Shown here: piece by piece, positions 16,067-23,165 of the stretch | Position numbering within the stretch: position 1 is the first letter of the stretch | How the letters are laid out: each line of letters starts with the position of its first letter | Source: JAJFUG01 sp964473155 | GTDB lineage: Bacteria > Gemmatimonadota > Glassbacteria > GWA2-58-10 | Assembly: GCA_964473155.1 (NCBI GenBank) | Contig: CAYYNT010000009.1 | Coordinates: forward strand, 1-64,000 | DNA: 64,000 nucleotides | Reading direction: 5' to 3' | Notes under the pieces: model-generated | Database searches by the model: none | Seen by the model: only the letters and a program-made list of their open reading frames with translations | Told to the model about the DNA's origin: nothing | Made by a program: the position numbers and the translations under genes

Positions 16067-17227
16067 TTAATGTCCTGACCGCGCGTTCTGTCTCTCGTAC
16101 TCATCCAGCATGGCCAAAAAATTGTCGTATTTCGTGCCCACGGCCGCCGAGTGGCTGGGACCGAGGATGAACCCGCCCTCGGCCATGCGCGCAGCCTCGA
16201 ACGCCCGGCGCACGTCCGCGCGGACCTCTTCCATAGTGCCGCTCACCAGGTGCTCCACCTCCACTCCGCCCCAGAGAGTCATTTTCCCGGCGAAACGCTT
16301 GCGCAGCTCGATTATGTCCATCCCGGCGCTGGCCTGGATCGACTGGTAGCAGTCGTAGCCCGCCTCCAGGAACATGTCCAGCAGCGGCGTGTTGTTCCCG
16401 CAGGCGTGCTTGAGCGCCTTGAGACCGCGCCTGTGCACCGCCTCCACGCGCTTTCTGATATTCGGCAGGCAGAACTCGCGGAACATCGCGGGCGAGATCA
16501 TCGGGCCGCTGTTGTACGAGAAATCCGTGCCCCAGAGAACGGCGTCCTGCCCCGGCCGGATATAATACTCATCCTGCAGAAGGCCCGCAGCCAGCGCCCT
16601 GGCATGGGCCGCGCGCACGGTCTCGGGATTGAGCGCAAATTCCAGCAATCCTCGCTCGTAGTTGTCGCCTAACAGCACCATCGAGGCCTCATCCCCCGAG
16701 GGACCGATCACGTACTTATCGCCTTTGAAAGCCGCGATCACGGCATCCACCACCTCGAAACAGGAGGGATCGGGCGCGGGCAGGCTCTCCGGCAAGGGAA
16801 AATCATCGGGCCGGAACACGGTGGCATCCAGCACCGGGTCGGAGACACAGGTTATGTCATCTGTCACCGGGCTGTAGCGGAAGACCCGTCCCTCGCGGTC
16901 GCGCCAGGTGGAGTCATCCAGGCGCTCCGGGCGAAGAGGCTCGTAGTCCCGCGGCGGCAGCACCGAGGACGCCCCGGCGTGCACGCCCACTATGTCTATG
17001 ATATCCAGCTTCCGGTGGAACTCGATTGCGTCCTCGCGCCAGCTCGCCGCCAACTCATCGCGCCGTCCCTCCCACAGCGCGACCTGGCTGCGCGCCTTGT
17101 GACGCAGGAAAGTTTCGCGCCCCAGGACACGGGAGACAGTGTCGTGATCCACGGCGAAAAAACCCAGAGGGACCCGCTCGGTGGCGCGGTGCTCCAGGAC
17201 GTTAATCACAGTTTCACGGCTGTTCAT
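16067..17227 (-). CDS. Uroporphyrinogen decarboxylase-family protein, methyltransferase-like subgroup
   Basis: The 386-residue protein starts at ATG 17227 after GGGGAAG. It has the URO-D fold pattern: DYEPLRPERLDD and GPSGDEASMVLLGDNYERG in the middle, then LKHACGNNTPLLDMFLEAGY with a His-x-Cys, and CYQSIQASAGMDI. The C-terminal GGFILGPSHSAAVGTKYDN is typical of the superfamily. True haem-pathway HemE carries different N-terminal arginine motifs. The His-x-Cys-Gly arrangement resembles the zinc site of MtaA/CmuA-type corrinoid methyltransferases, so a methyl-transfer or sugar-catabolic role is more likely than haem synthesis. No corrinoid protein is nearby. Its start overlaps the upstream glycosylase gene by 14 bases. 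Confidence 0.85.
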   Translation of the reverse strand: MNSRETVINVLEHRATERVPLGFFAVDHDTVSRVLGRETFLRHKARSQVALWEGRRDELAASWREDAIEFHRKLDIIDIVGVHAGASSVLPPRDYEPLRPERLDDSTWRDREGRVFRYSPVTDDITCVSDPVLDATVFRPDDFPLPESLPAPDPSCFEVVDAVIAAFKGDKYVIGPSGDEASMVLLGDNYERGLLEFALNPETVRAAHARALAAGLLQDEYYIRPGQDAVLWGTDFSYNSGPMISPAMFREFCLPNIRKRVEAVHRRGLKALKHACGNNTPLLDMFLEAGYDCYQSIQASAGMDIIELRKRFAGKMTLWGGVEVEHLVSGTMEEVRADVRRAFEAARMAEGGFILGPSHSAAVGTKYDNFLAMLDEYERQNARSGH

Positions 17228-18011
17228 GACTTCCCCTTTCCAGGTTCCCGAACCTTTTTGCATCGGCGGCGCCAACCGTGGCCGCTGTCCTGACTCCGGT
17301 CCGGGCGCAGATATCGGCCAGCGGGCATTCATCGCAGCGCGGAGCGCGTTTGAGGCAGTAGACTACGCATTGACGGTCAAGCAGGGCGTGAAACTCCTGG
17401 TAAAGTAACGTGTCCCGCGCGCAGGCGGCCTCGAAACGCGCCTTGAGCGAGCCGTAGCTTTCGTTTTCAGCGGCCCAGCCCAGGCGGTGCAGAAGGCGGC
17501 GCGTGTATGAGTCGATCACGAACGTGGGCTGGCACGCGGCGTAGAGAACGATGCAGTCGGCTGTCTCCGGGCCGATGCCGCGAACGCCGAGCAGAAGTTG
17601 TCTGAGCGCCGCTGTCTCCACCCGCAGCAGGTCCTGCCAGCTTAACCCGAAGCGCTCATTTATGAACCTGACCAATGCTTGTATTTTCAGCGCTTTCTGG
17701 TTGAAATACCCGGAGGGCCGCAGCAGCGGCGCAAGCTGTTCGAGAGGGACCTCCAGCAGGTGCTGGAAATCGACGAGACCGGCGGAGTAAAGGTTGCCCA
17801 GTGCCCTGGCCGCCCCGCGCCAGGCCGTGTTCTGGGCCAGGATCGCTCCCAGCATTACCTCGAGCCTCTGAGTATCGGTGCGCGGTCCGCCGCTGTACTG
17901 CGGCTCGCCGCCCTCCTCCGGAGTGACCGGCCACCAGAGCCGCGGCCCGAAATGGTCCATCAGCCGCTCGTACAGCAGCGGCAGCCAAAGTCTGTCCTGT
18001 TCTGTGTTCAT
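17214..18011 (-). CDS. Endonuclease III-superfamily DNA glycosylase, probably monofunctional (MagIII-like)
   Basis: The 265-residue HhH-GPD glycosylase starts at ATG 18011 after GGAGATTGAGAGG. The helix-hairpin-helix reads LLGVRGIGPETADCIVLYA and the catalytic Asp is in FVIDSYTRRLL. The 4Fe-4S loop is CLKRAPRCDECPLADIC (Cys-x6-Cys-x2-Cys-x5-Cys). Endonuclease III has a catalytic Lys where this protein has Glu (GPETAD), so it should lack AP-lyase chemistry. That is the arrangement of MagIII-type 3-methyladenine glycosylases and archaeal relatives. It removes damaged bases in the cytoplasm. It overlaps the next gene by 14 bases, though the two functions look unrelated. Confidence 0.87.
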   Translation of the reverse strand: MNTEQDRLWLPLLYERLMDHFGPRLWWPVTPEEGGEPQYSGGPRTDTQRLEVMLGAILAQNTAWRGAARALGNLYSAGLVDFQHLLEVPLEQLAPLLRPSGYFNQKALKIQALVRFINERFGLSWQDLLRVETAALRQLLLGVRGIGPETADCIVLYAACQPTFVIDSYTRRLLHRLGWAAENESYGSLKARFEAACARDTLLYQEFHALLDRQCVVYCLKRAPRCDECPLADICARTGVRTAATVGAADAKRFGNLERGSHEQP

Positions 18012-18095
18012 CCGCCTCTCAATCTCCCGCCGTTCTTGACAGTCCCGTCGATACGCACGATATTTTCCCATTCAGACGGAATGGAGAAAAATAAC

Positions 18096-20453
18096 ATGGC
18101 TTTCAGAATCCCACAATTACTTGACCGCCCGCAGGTGCGTTTCGGCAGCCTGGGGCTGGCGGCTTTCGCGGTATGCCTCCGGACACTGGGCGCCGGTTTC
18201 GTGCAATGGGACGACGGCCTTCTGACCGACAAGCTGGCATTGCACGGCCTGAGCCTCGAACACCTGCGCGGAATCCTGATTCCATCCGGCATGGCCTGGC
18301 AGCCAGTGCGCGACCTGACTTTCGCCCTGACCTACGCTTTCTCGGGCAGCAGCCCCTGGGGCTATCATCTGGTTAACACATTTCTTTACGTTGCCGTGGC
18401 TATCCTGTCCCTTTTCACTCTGGACGCGATCCTGTCGCGCGCAGGGTTCTCAGGCCGGCAGGGAAGACTGGCAGCCTGGACCGGGGCGCTTCTGTTCACT
18501 TTGCACCCGCTGCATGTGGAAGCTTTCGCCTGGGTCCAGGGCAACAAGGACCTTCTGGCCGGGATGTTCTTCCTCGGCGCTTTCATCCAGCACGGCAAGG
18601 CCGCGCGCGCAATCGGAAGACAAGCCCTGCTGAGCTATGCCGCCGGTTACTTTCTGTTTATCCTGGCGCTCTGCTCGAAACCATCCGCCGCGGCGTTCCC
18701 ACTGGTTGTGTTGGCTTTCGACCTTCTTCTTCCACCGGTTTCCCCAGACGCGGCTCACAATCCGCGCAAGCGTTTGCTCGCTCTGCATCTGCCCTACTGG
18801 GTACCGGCTGCGGCCCTGGCTGCATATTTCATATTTTTTACCGGGGCGGTCAAGCAGACCGGCTTCACAACAGAGAATTTCCTTGTTCTCCCGCAGATAC
18901 TTGCAGCCTGCTACAGACTGGCCGTCCTGCCGGTAGATCTTTTGCACCGCTACCCCGACCCTCAGTTCGCCGGATTCGCCTCGCCGTCTTTCTGGACAGG
19001 CTCTCTGATCACAGCTGGAGCCCTGGCTTTTGTCTGGATCAACAGGCGGAAAAAACCGGCCGAGGCGTTCGGCATGCTCTGGTTTTTTCTCTGCTGGCTG
19101 CCTCAGTCGAACATTATCCCTGTCGCTATCCGCGTGGCGGACCGCTACCTGTTTCTTTCACTCCTCGGCCTGACACTGGTGGTATCGGTTTCAGTCATAA
19201 GGCTTTCGGAACGCCTGCAACCGTCCGGGCGGATTGCTCTCTGGTCTGGTTTCGGGCTGATCCTGGCCTTTTTCGGCCTTCTGAGCGTACAGCGCGCCGG
19301 AGTATGGAAGGATGGCTTGACACTCTGGAGCACGGCGGCCAGGAACTGCCCGAAAAACAGTTTTTTCCAGCTCGGTCTGGCCCAAGCGCATATCAGCCAC
19401 GGAGAACTCGACTCCGCGGCCGCGGCTTATGAACGCGCACTGGCCCTTGAGCCGGGAAATGTAAAAGCCCTGGTGAACCTGGGGTATACACGCAAGGCGC
19501 AGGGCCATCTGGATGAGGCGCTGTCACTCTACGAGCGTGCACTGTTCCTGGACAGCGGCAATTTCAACGCCCTGAACAGCAGCGGGAACATCCTGGCGCA
19601 GCTCGGCCGAGACTCGCTGGCTGCGGCATTCTACGAGCGCGCCCTGCTTGCCGAGCCGGACAACTACATGGCGCGGGTGAACCTGGCCTCACTGTTGCGT
19701 CGCACCGGACGGGAATCGGAGGCTGATTCCCTGATGAGTGGTCTTGAGCAGGGGAGTCTGCCCCAGCCGGTTGTGTTGCTGCTTCGCGGAAGGCAGTTTA
19801 TCCAGGAGGGCCGTCTGGACAGCGCCCGCTCGCGATTCGAACGCGCTCTGACGCTGGACCGCGAACTGACTCCGGCCCTGGCCGGCCTGGGAGAGATACT
19901 CCTGCGCCAGGATTCAGCCGGGCGGGCGCTTGAAGTGCTCCGCGAAGTCAAATCCGTTGGAGCACCGGACTGGGGTCTGCTGCACAACCTCGGCCTTGCC
20001 TTCAGCCGCCTGGGTCAATCCGATTCGGCGCTGGCATATTATCGCCTGGCCTGGCTCAGTCAACCCGATTCACTGGCCTCGGCCCTGGACTATGCGGTTG
20101 CGCTGGCGTCTTCCGACAGCCTGCCCCGAGCCATCGAAGTCGCCTCAGCCCTGGCCGGGGCGAATCCCGGCGAAACGATGCTGCACTACAACCTCGGAAA
20201 CTGGCTTCTGCGCCTGGAGCGCTACAATGAGGCCGCCGACAGCTATCGCGCCGCCCTGAAAGCCAATCCGAAGGATGACAAATCACACCTCAACCTGGGT
20301 CTTCTTTACATGCGTTTCCTGGGACAGCCCGATTCGGCCCTGGCGCATCTTGAGGCCAGCCTGTCCGCCGCTCCCGCCCAGCCGCAGGCACAGACCATCC
20401 GGAATGCCATCGAATTGCTGAAACGGCAGAAAAGCCGGGCTGAAGTTCACTGA
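18096..20453 (+). CDS. TMTC-like multi-pass membrane protein with C-terminal TPR repeats
   Basis: The 785-residue protein starts at ATG 18096 (GGAG nine bases upstream); ATG 18081 is an alternative. Residues about 10-400 hold nine or more hydrophobic segments with a first luminal/periplasmic loop GFVQWDDGLLTD, where the Asp-Asp pair is typical of GT-C glycosyltransferases. WQPVRDLTFALTYAFSG and LHPLHVEAFAWVQGNKDL follow, both characteristic of the TMTC/DUF1736-type family. From about residue 420 at least eight TPR units run to the end, with the usual ALALEPGN and ALFLDSGN joints. Eukaryotic TMTCs are O-mannosyltransferases; the bacterial role is unknown but may be protein or envelope glycosylation. 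The frame is open upstream but overlaps the glycosylase gene there. Confidence 0.85.
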   Translation: MAFRIPQLLDRPQVRFGSLGLAAFAVCLRTLGAGFVQWDDGLLTDKLALHGLSLEHLRGILIPSGMAWQPVRDLTFALTYAFSGSSPWGYHLVNTFLYVAVAILSLFTLDAILSRAGFSGRQGRLAAWTGALLFTLHPLHVEAFAWVQGNKDLLAGMFFLGAFIQHGKAARAIGRQALLSYAAGYFLFILALCSKPSAAAFPLVVLAFDLLLPPVSPDAAHNPRKRLLALHLPYWVPAAALAAYFIFFTGAVKQTGFTTENFLVLPQILAACYRLAVLPVDLLHRYPDPQFAGFASPSFWTGSLITAGALAFVWINRRKKPAEAFGMLWFFLCWLPQSNIIPVAIRVADRYLFLSLLGLTLVVSVSVIRLSERLQPSGRIALWSGFGLILAFFGLLSVQRAGVWKDGLTLWSTAARNCPKNSFFQLGLAQAHISHGELDSAAAAYERALALEPGNVKALVNLGYTRKAQGHLDEALSLYERALFLDSGNFNALNSSGNILAQLGRDSLAAAFYERALLAEPDNYMARVNLASLLRRTGRESEADSLMSGLEQGSLPQPVVLLLRGRQFIQEGRLDSARSRFERALTLDRELTPALAGLGEILLRQDSAGRALEVLREVKSVGAPDWGLLHNLGLAFSRLGQSDSALAYYRLAWLSQPDSLASALDYAVALASSDSLPRAIEVASALAGANPGETMLHYNLGNWLLRLERYNEAADSYRAALKANPKDDKSHLNLGLLYMRFLGQPDSALAHLEASLSAAPAQPQAQTIRNAIELLKRQKSRAEVH

Positions 20454-20470
20454 GCAACGGAGACAAAAAG

Positions 20471-20503
20471 GCCCGCGGAGCAATCATGCTCCGCGGGCTT
20501 TTT
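20471..20503. terminator. Strong bidirectional terminator
   Basis: A perfect 12-bp stem, GCCCGCGGAGCA (20471-20482) with TGCTCCGCGGGC (20487-20498), has a four-base loop and is flanked by AAAAA on the left and TTTTT on the right. It serves the convergent TPR gene and lolA. Confidence 0.95.
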
Positions 20504-20525
20504 ATTCCGATCTGTCACAGATTAT

Positions 20526-21245
20526 TTACTGTGAAACACCGCTTTCCTGGTTGTGCTGGATCACTTTCGTCCCGTCGGGAACCCGGAAAGTAAAGCGTGA
20601 CTCCGCTATTTTCGGGTTTAACCGGTGACTGGAGTACTCATAAATCGAACGGTCGCCGTTTGTCTGTACAATTTCAGTGCGCACCGGGTACCAGCGTCCC
20701 TCTGTAACAGTCAGCAGAACTTTCTGAATCCCCAGCACCGGACTTGCCGCCGAGGCCCCCTGGATGGGAACCAATCCCAGGGTGATAAGCTCAGCGCCGG
20801 AGCTCTCGCGCTGACGGGATTCGAGGCTCACCTGGAACTGCTCACGGATACGCGCCGCAGAACCGCCGAATCCGACGAACAGTGCGCTCATGTCCTTGGC
20901 CTGCTTGACCGAAAACTCGTGCACCTGCTTGAGATCGGGGTAATGCAGCCAGCCGCGGTTATGGTTGATAATCAACTGCTGGTGCTCAGGGGACTGTGTG
21001 TCCAGCACCAGCTTGTCCGGATTACGGAAATAGAACTTCCCGCTCGATACGATTTTCTCATCGAAAACTGTCATGATTTTGGTCTGGACGAAATCCGCCT
21101 GCATGTCCTCCAGGCGGGCCGAACTCTCGGCCATGCGGTCCAGGACCTGATCGACGCTCATCCCGGCCGCCTGTGCCATCCCTGAAAGAGCCAGAACAAA
21201 AAACCAGATCAGCAGAACTAATCCTTTTCTCATCTTCAGTATCAC
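20526..21245 (-). CDS. lolA: Outer-membrane lipoprotein carrier protein LolA
   Basis: LolA carries lipoproteins across the periplasm from the LolCDE complex to the outer membrane. The protein (239 residues from a GTG start, or 235 from the internal ATG at 21233) has a signal peptide cleaved after GMAQAAG. The unclosed-barrel motifs include MQADFVQTKIMTVFDEK, GKFYFRNPDKLVLD and INHNRGWLHYPDLKQV. The GTG has AAGG five bases upstream; the ATG has GAGG at a longer distance. It follows a radical SAM gene and an ABC ATPase in one minus-strand operon, 13 bases after the radical SAM stop. No LolB or LolCE gene is in the window. Confidence 0.88.
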   Translation of the reverse strand: MILKMRKGLVLLIWFFVLALSGMAQAAGMSVDQVLDRMAESSARLEDMQADFVQTKIMTVFDEKIVSSGKFYFRNPDKLVLDTQSPEHQQLIINHNRGWLHYPDLKQVHEFSVKQAKDMSALFVGFGGSAARIREQFQVSLESRQRESSGAELITLGLVPIQGASAASPVLGIQKVLLTVTEGRWYPVRTEIVQTNGDRSIYEYSSHRLNPKIAESRFTFRVPDGTKVIQHNQESGVSQ

Positions 21246-21258
21246 CCTCGCCTTGTTT

Positions 21259-22281
21259 TCAGGCCTGCGCCGCCACCCCTGAGGTATCGCGCCGCACCGA
21301 GTGGGCGCTGAAATATTCCCTCAGAAGTTCACCCATCGGTTTGTCAAGATATGAGCGTATGGAAACATAACAGCCGCCGCAATCGTTGTGCGGCAGGAAT
21401 TCCTTGTGGATCTGACGGATCGAGGTGTACTTGCGCTCATGCATCGAACAGGGTTTCAGGAACCCGTCAGGCGTCACCACCAGAAATCGCAATCCGGCGC
21501 TGCACGGCTTGATCTCGCCCTGCTCGAAAAACTTGTAAGTGCCCTCGATGTTAAAATCGGCGTTCTGGATAAGCCCGCAATGAGATTTCTTATACTCAAG
21601 CAACTGATCGAGCTGGTCGCGAAGAACGGCCAGGTCCTCGGGAGTTTCGATGGTATAGGCCCTCTCGCCGGTGCGCAGCACCGAATAGGCGCTGAACGAG
21701 GTGGAAACTCCCCAGCGCTCGGCAACTTTCGCCAGGTCCATGATATGAGGCATGTTCTCGCGGGTTATCGCGCTGTTGAGCACGATGTCATCATAGCCCA
21801 GGGCCGCCAGTTCCGGGATGGTGCGGTCCAGATGATCGAACAGTCCCTTGATGTGCCGCCAGTCATCGTGACGGCGGTCCGGGAAGCAGAGCGAAATAGA
21901 AAGCTGGTTTATCCCGGCCTCGCGCAGCTTGAGATACCTTTCGCGGTCCAGCAGCCAGCCGTTGGAAACCACTATAAGATAAGGGGCTTCATGGCCCGCC
22001 GGCTTGATCGCCCTGAGCACGTCCTCCAGGTCATCCCGAAGCAGCGGCTCACCACCCGAAACCTGCACTATCATCGGCTTGAGCACGCGCATCAGACGGC
22101 GGTAATCCTCCGCGCCGATACGCTTCTCATCCGGCACCAGGCCACCCATGTTGCAATGGTTGCAGTTGGCGTTACAGCAATGTGTCATCTCCAGAGAGAC
22201 GACAGTGGGATAACCGAGAGCATATCCCGGGATTCCGCGGGTCAACAGCGCCGCGGTCTGTCTCTTGGTCAGCTTTCTCAT
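21259..22281 (-). CDS. Radical SAM/SPASM-like protein in the lolA operon
   Basis: The 340-residue protein has the radical SAM cluster CCNANCNHC near residue 35 and QVSGGEPLLRDDLEDVL near 75. The stretch around NGWLLDRERYLKLREAGINQLSIS is typical of the family's third strand. Cysteines near the C-terminus (PCSAG, KPCSMHERK, DCGGCYV) fit an auxiliary-cluster domain. The broad resemblance is to HpnH-like and peptide-modifying subfamilies; no precursor peptide is seen. Its ATG overlaps the TGA of the upstream ABC ATPase gene (ATGA), and lolA follows within 13 bases. A link to lipoprotein or envelope lipid maturation is inference from neighbours. Confidence 0.85.
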   Translation of the reverse strand: MRKLTKRQTAALLTRGIPGYALGYPTVVSLEMTHCCNANCNHCNMGGLVPDEKRIGAEDYRRLMRVLKPMIVQVSGGEPLLRDDLEDVLRAIKPAGHEAPYLIVVSNGWLLDRERYLKLREAGINQLSISLCFPDRRHDDWRHIKGLFDHLDRTIPELAALGYDDIVLNSAITRENMPHIMDLAKVAERWGVSTSFSAYSVLRTGERAYTIETPEDLAVLRDQLDQLLEYKKSHCGLIQNADFNIEGTYKFFEQGEIKPCSAGLRFLVVTPDGFLKPCSMHERKYTSIRQIHKEFLPHNDCGGCYVSIRSYLDKPMGELLREYFSAHSVRRDTSGVAAQA

Positions 22282-22976
22282 GTCAACTCTTCTTTAGTGT
22301 CGCTTATGCATCCGTCAACCAGATGCAGCGTACGGTCTCCCTGTCTGGCCACCAGCGGATCGTGGGTGACCATGATAATAGTCTGGTTACGCTCGCCGTG
22401 CAGACGCTCGAAAATCTCGAGGACCCGCCGGGTGTTTTCGCGGTCCAGCGAACCTGTCGGCTCATCCGCCAGCAGGATCGACGGACGCCGCACGAGCGCG
22501 CGGGCAATAGCCACCCGCTGCTGCTCCCCGATGGAAAGCTCGCGCGGGTGATGTTGCATCTTGTTGCCCAGACCGACCATCGCAAGCAGTTCGCGGGGAT
22601 CGGCGAAATCACCCCGCCCGTTGCCGAACAGGGTAAGTTTAAGGGCAATGGCCACGTTTTCCAGCGCGGTGAGCGTGGGCAGGAGGTTGAACCGCTGGAA
22701 AACGAAACCTATCTTTTCATACCGCAGGCGGGTTGTCCCGCTGTCGCCACGTCCGGTCAGTTCCTGGCCGTCCAGCCAGATTCGGCCCTCCGTCACTGGA
22801 GCCAGACCGCCGATCAGGTAGAGCAGTGTGCTCTTGCCCGAGCCGGACGGCCCCATCAGGCTGAAAAACTCTCCATGTGATACACTAAAAGTAATGCCTT
22901 TCAGTATACGGCTGGTCGTGCTGCCGATAGAATAATCCTTGACAACGCTTTCAACGACAACAGCCTGTCTGTCCAA
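22278..22976 (-). CDS. ABC transporter ATP-binding protein, LolD/MacB type
   Basis: The 232-residue ATPase has Walker A GPSGSGKSTL, the Q-loop FVFQRFNLLPTLTALENVA, signature LSIGEQQRV and Walker B SILLADEPTGSLD. The FNLLPTLTALENVA and short length place it in the LolD/FtsE/MacB group that drives permeases of the MacB fold. No permease gene is adjacent. The only in-frame start at the expected place is TTG 22976, with a poor SD, so the start is uncertain. With LolA two genes downstream, a role in lipoprotein release is plausible but its permease must be elsewhere. Confidence 0.82.
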   Translation of the reverse strand: MDRQAVVVESVVKDYSIGSTTSRILKGITFSVSHGEFFSLMGPSGSGKSTLLYLIGGLAPVTEGRIWLDGQELTGRGDSGTTRLRYEKIGFVFQRFNLLPTLTALENVAIALKLTLFGNGRGDFADPRELLAMVGLGNKMQHHPRELSIGEQQRVAIARALVRRPSILLADEPTGSLDRENTRRVLEIFERLHGERNQTIIMVTHDPLVARQGDRTLHLVDGCISDTKEELT

Positions 22977-23086
22977 AGTCCCGGAAATAAAAAAATCCCC
23001 TGTCTACGATACTGAAAGGGTCAGATCGCTGTTTTATGATTTGCTGGCCGGCGGGTATCGCCGTATGATAAGTGCTCACCGCGCTT

Positions 23087-23115
23087 AGTATATTCTAATA
23101 CAGTAATTATGTCAA
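23087..23115 (-). promoter_or_regulatory. Near-consensus sigma-70 promoter for the ABC-radical SAM-lolA operon
   Basis: On the minus strand TTGACA (23115-23110), a 17-base spacer and TATACT (23092-23087) form an almost perfect housekeeping promoter. It lies about 110 bases upstream of the ABC ATPase gene. The leader between contains no recognisable riboswitch. Confidence 0.85.
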
Positions 23116-23165
23116 GATTTTACCGTCCCCGGCGAACGCTGACTAAATGAACGTTCCCCGGAGCG

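Noticed and set aside
16067..17227. Haem-pathway uroporphyrinogen decarboxylase HemE
   Set aside because: The N-terminal arginine motifs of HemE are absent, a His-x-Cys-Gly motif is present, and no other haem gene is near.
17214..18011. Canonical endonuclease III (Nth)
   Set aside because: The catalytic lysine of the hairpin is replaced by glutamate.
17679..18095. N-terminal extension of the TPR membrane protein by 139 codons
   Set aside because: It overlaps the glycosylase gene on the other strand, lacks hydrophobic segments and family sequence, and a good SD exists at 18083-18086.
21388..22551. A 387-codon plus-strand ORF across the radical SAM and ABC ATPase genes
   Set aside because: It runs through two minus-strand genes with clear motifs and has no ribosome binding site.
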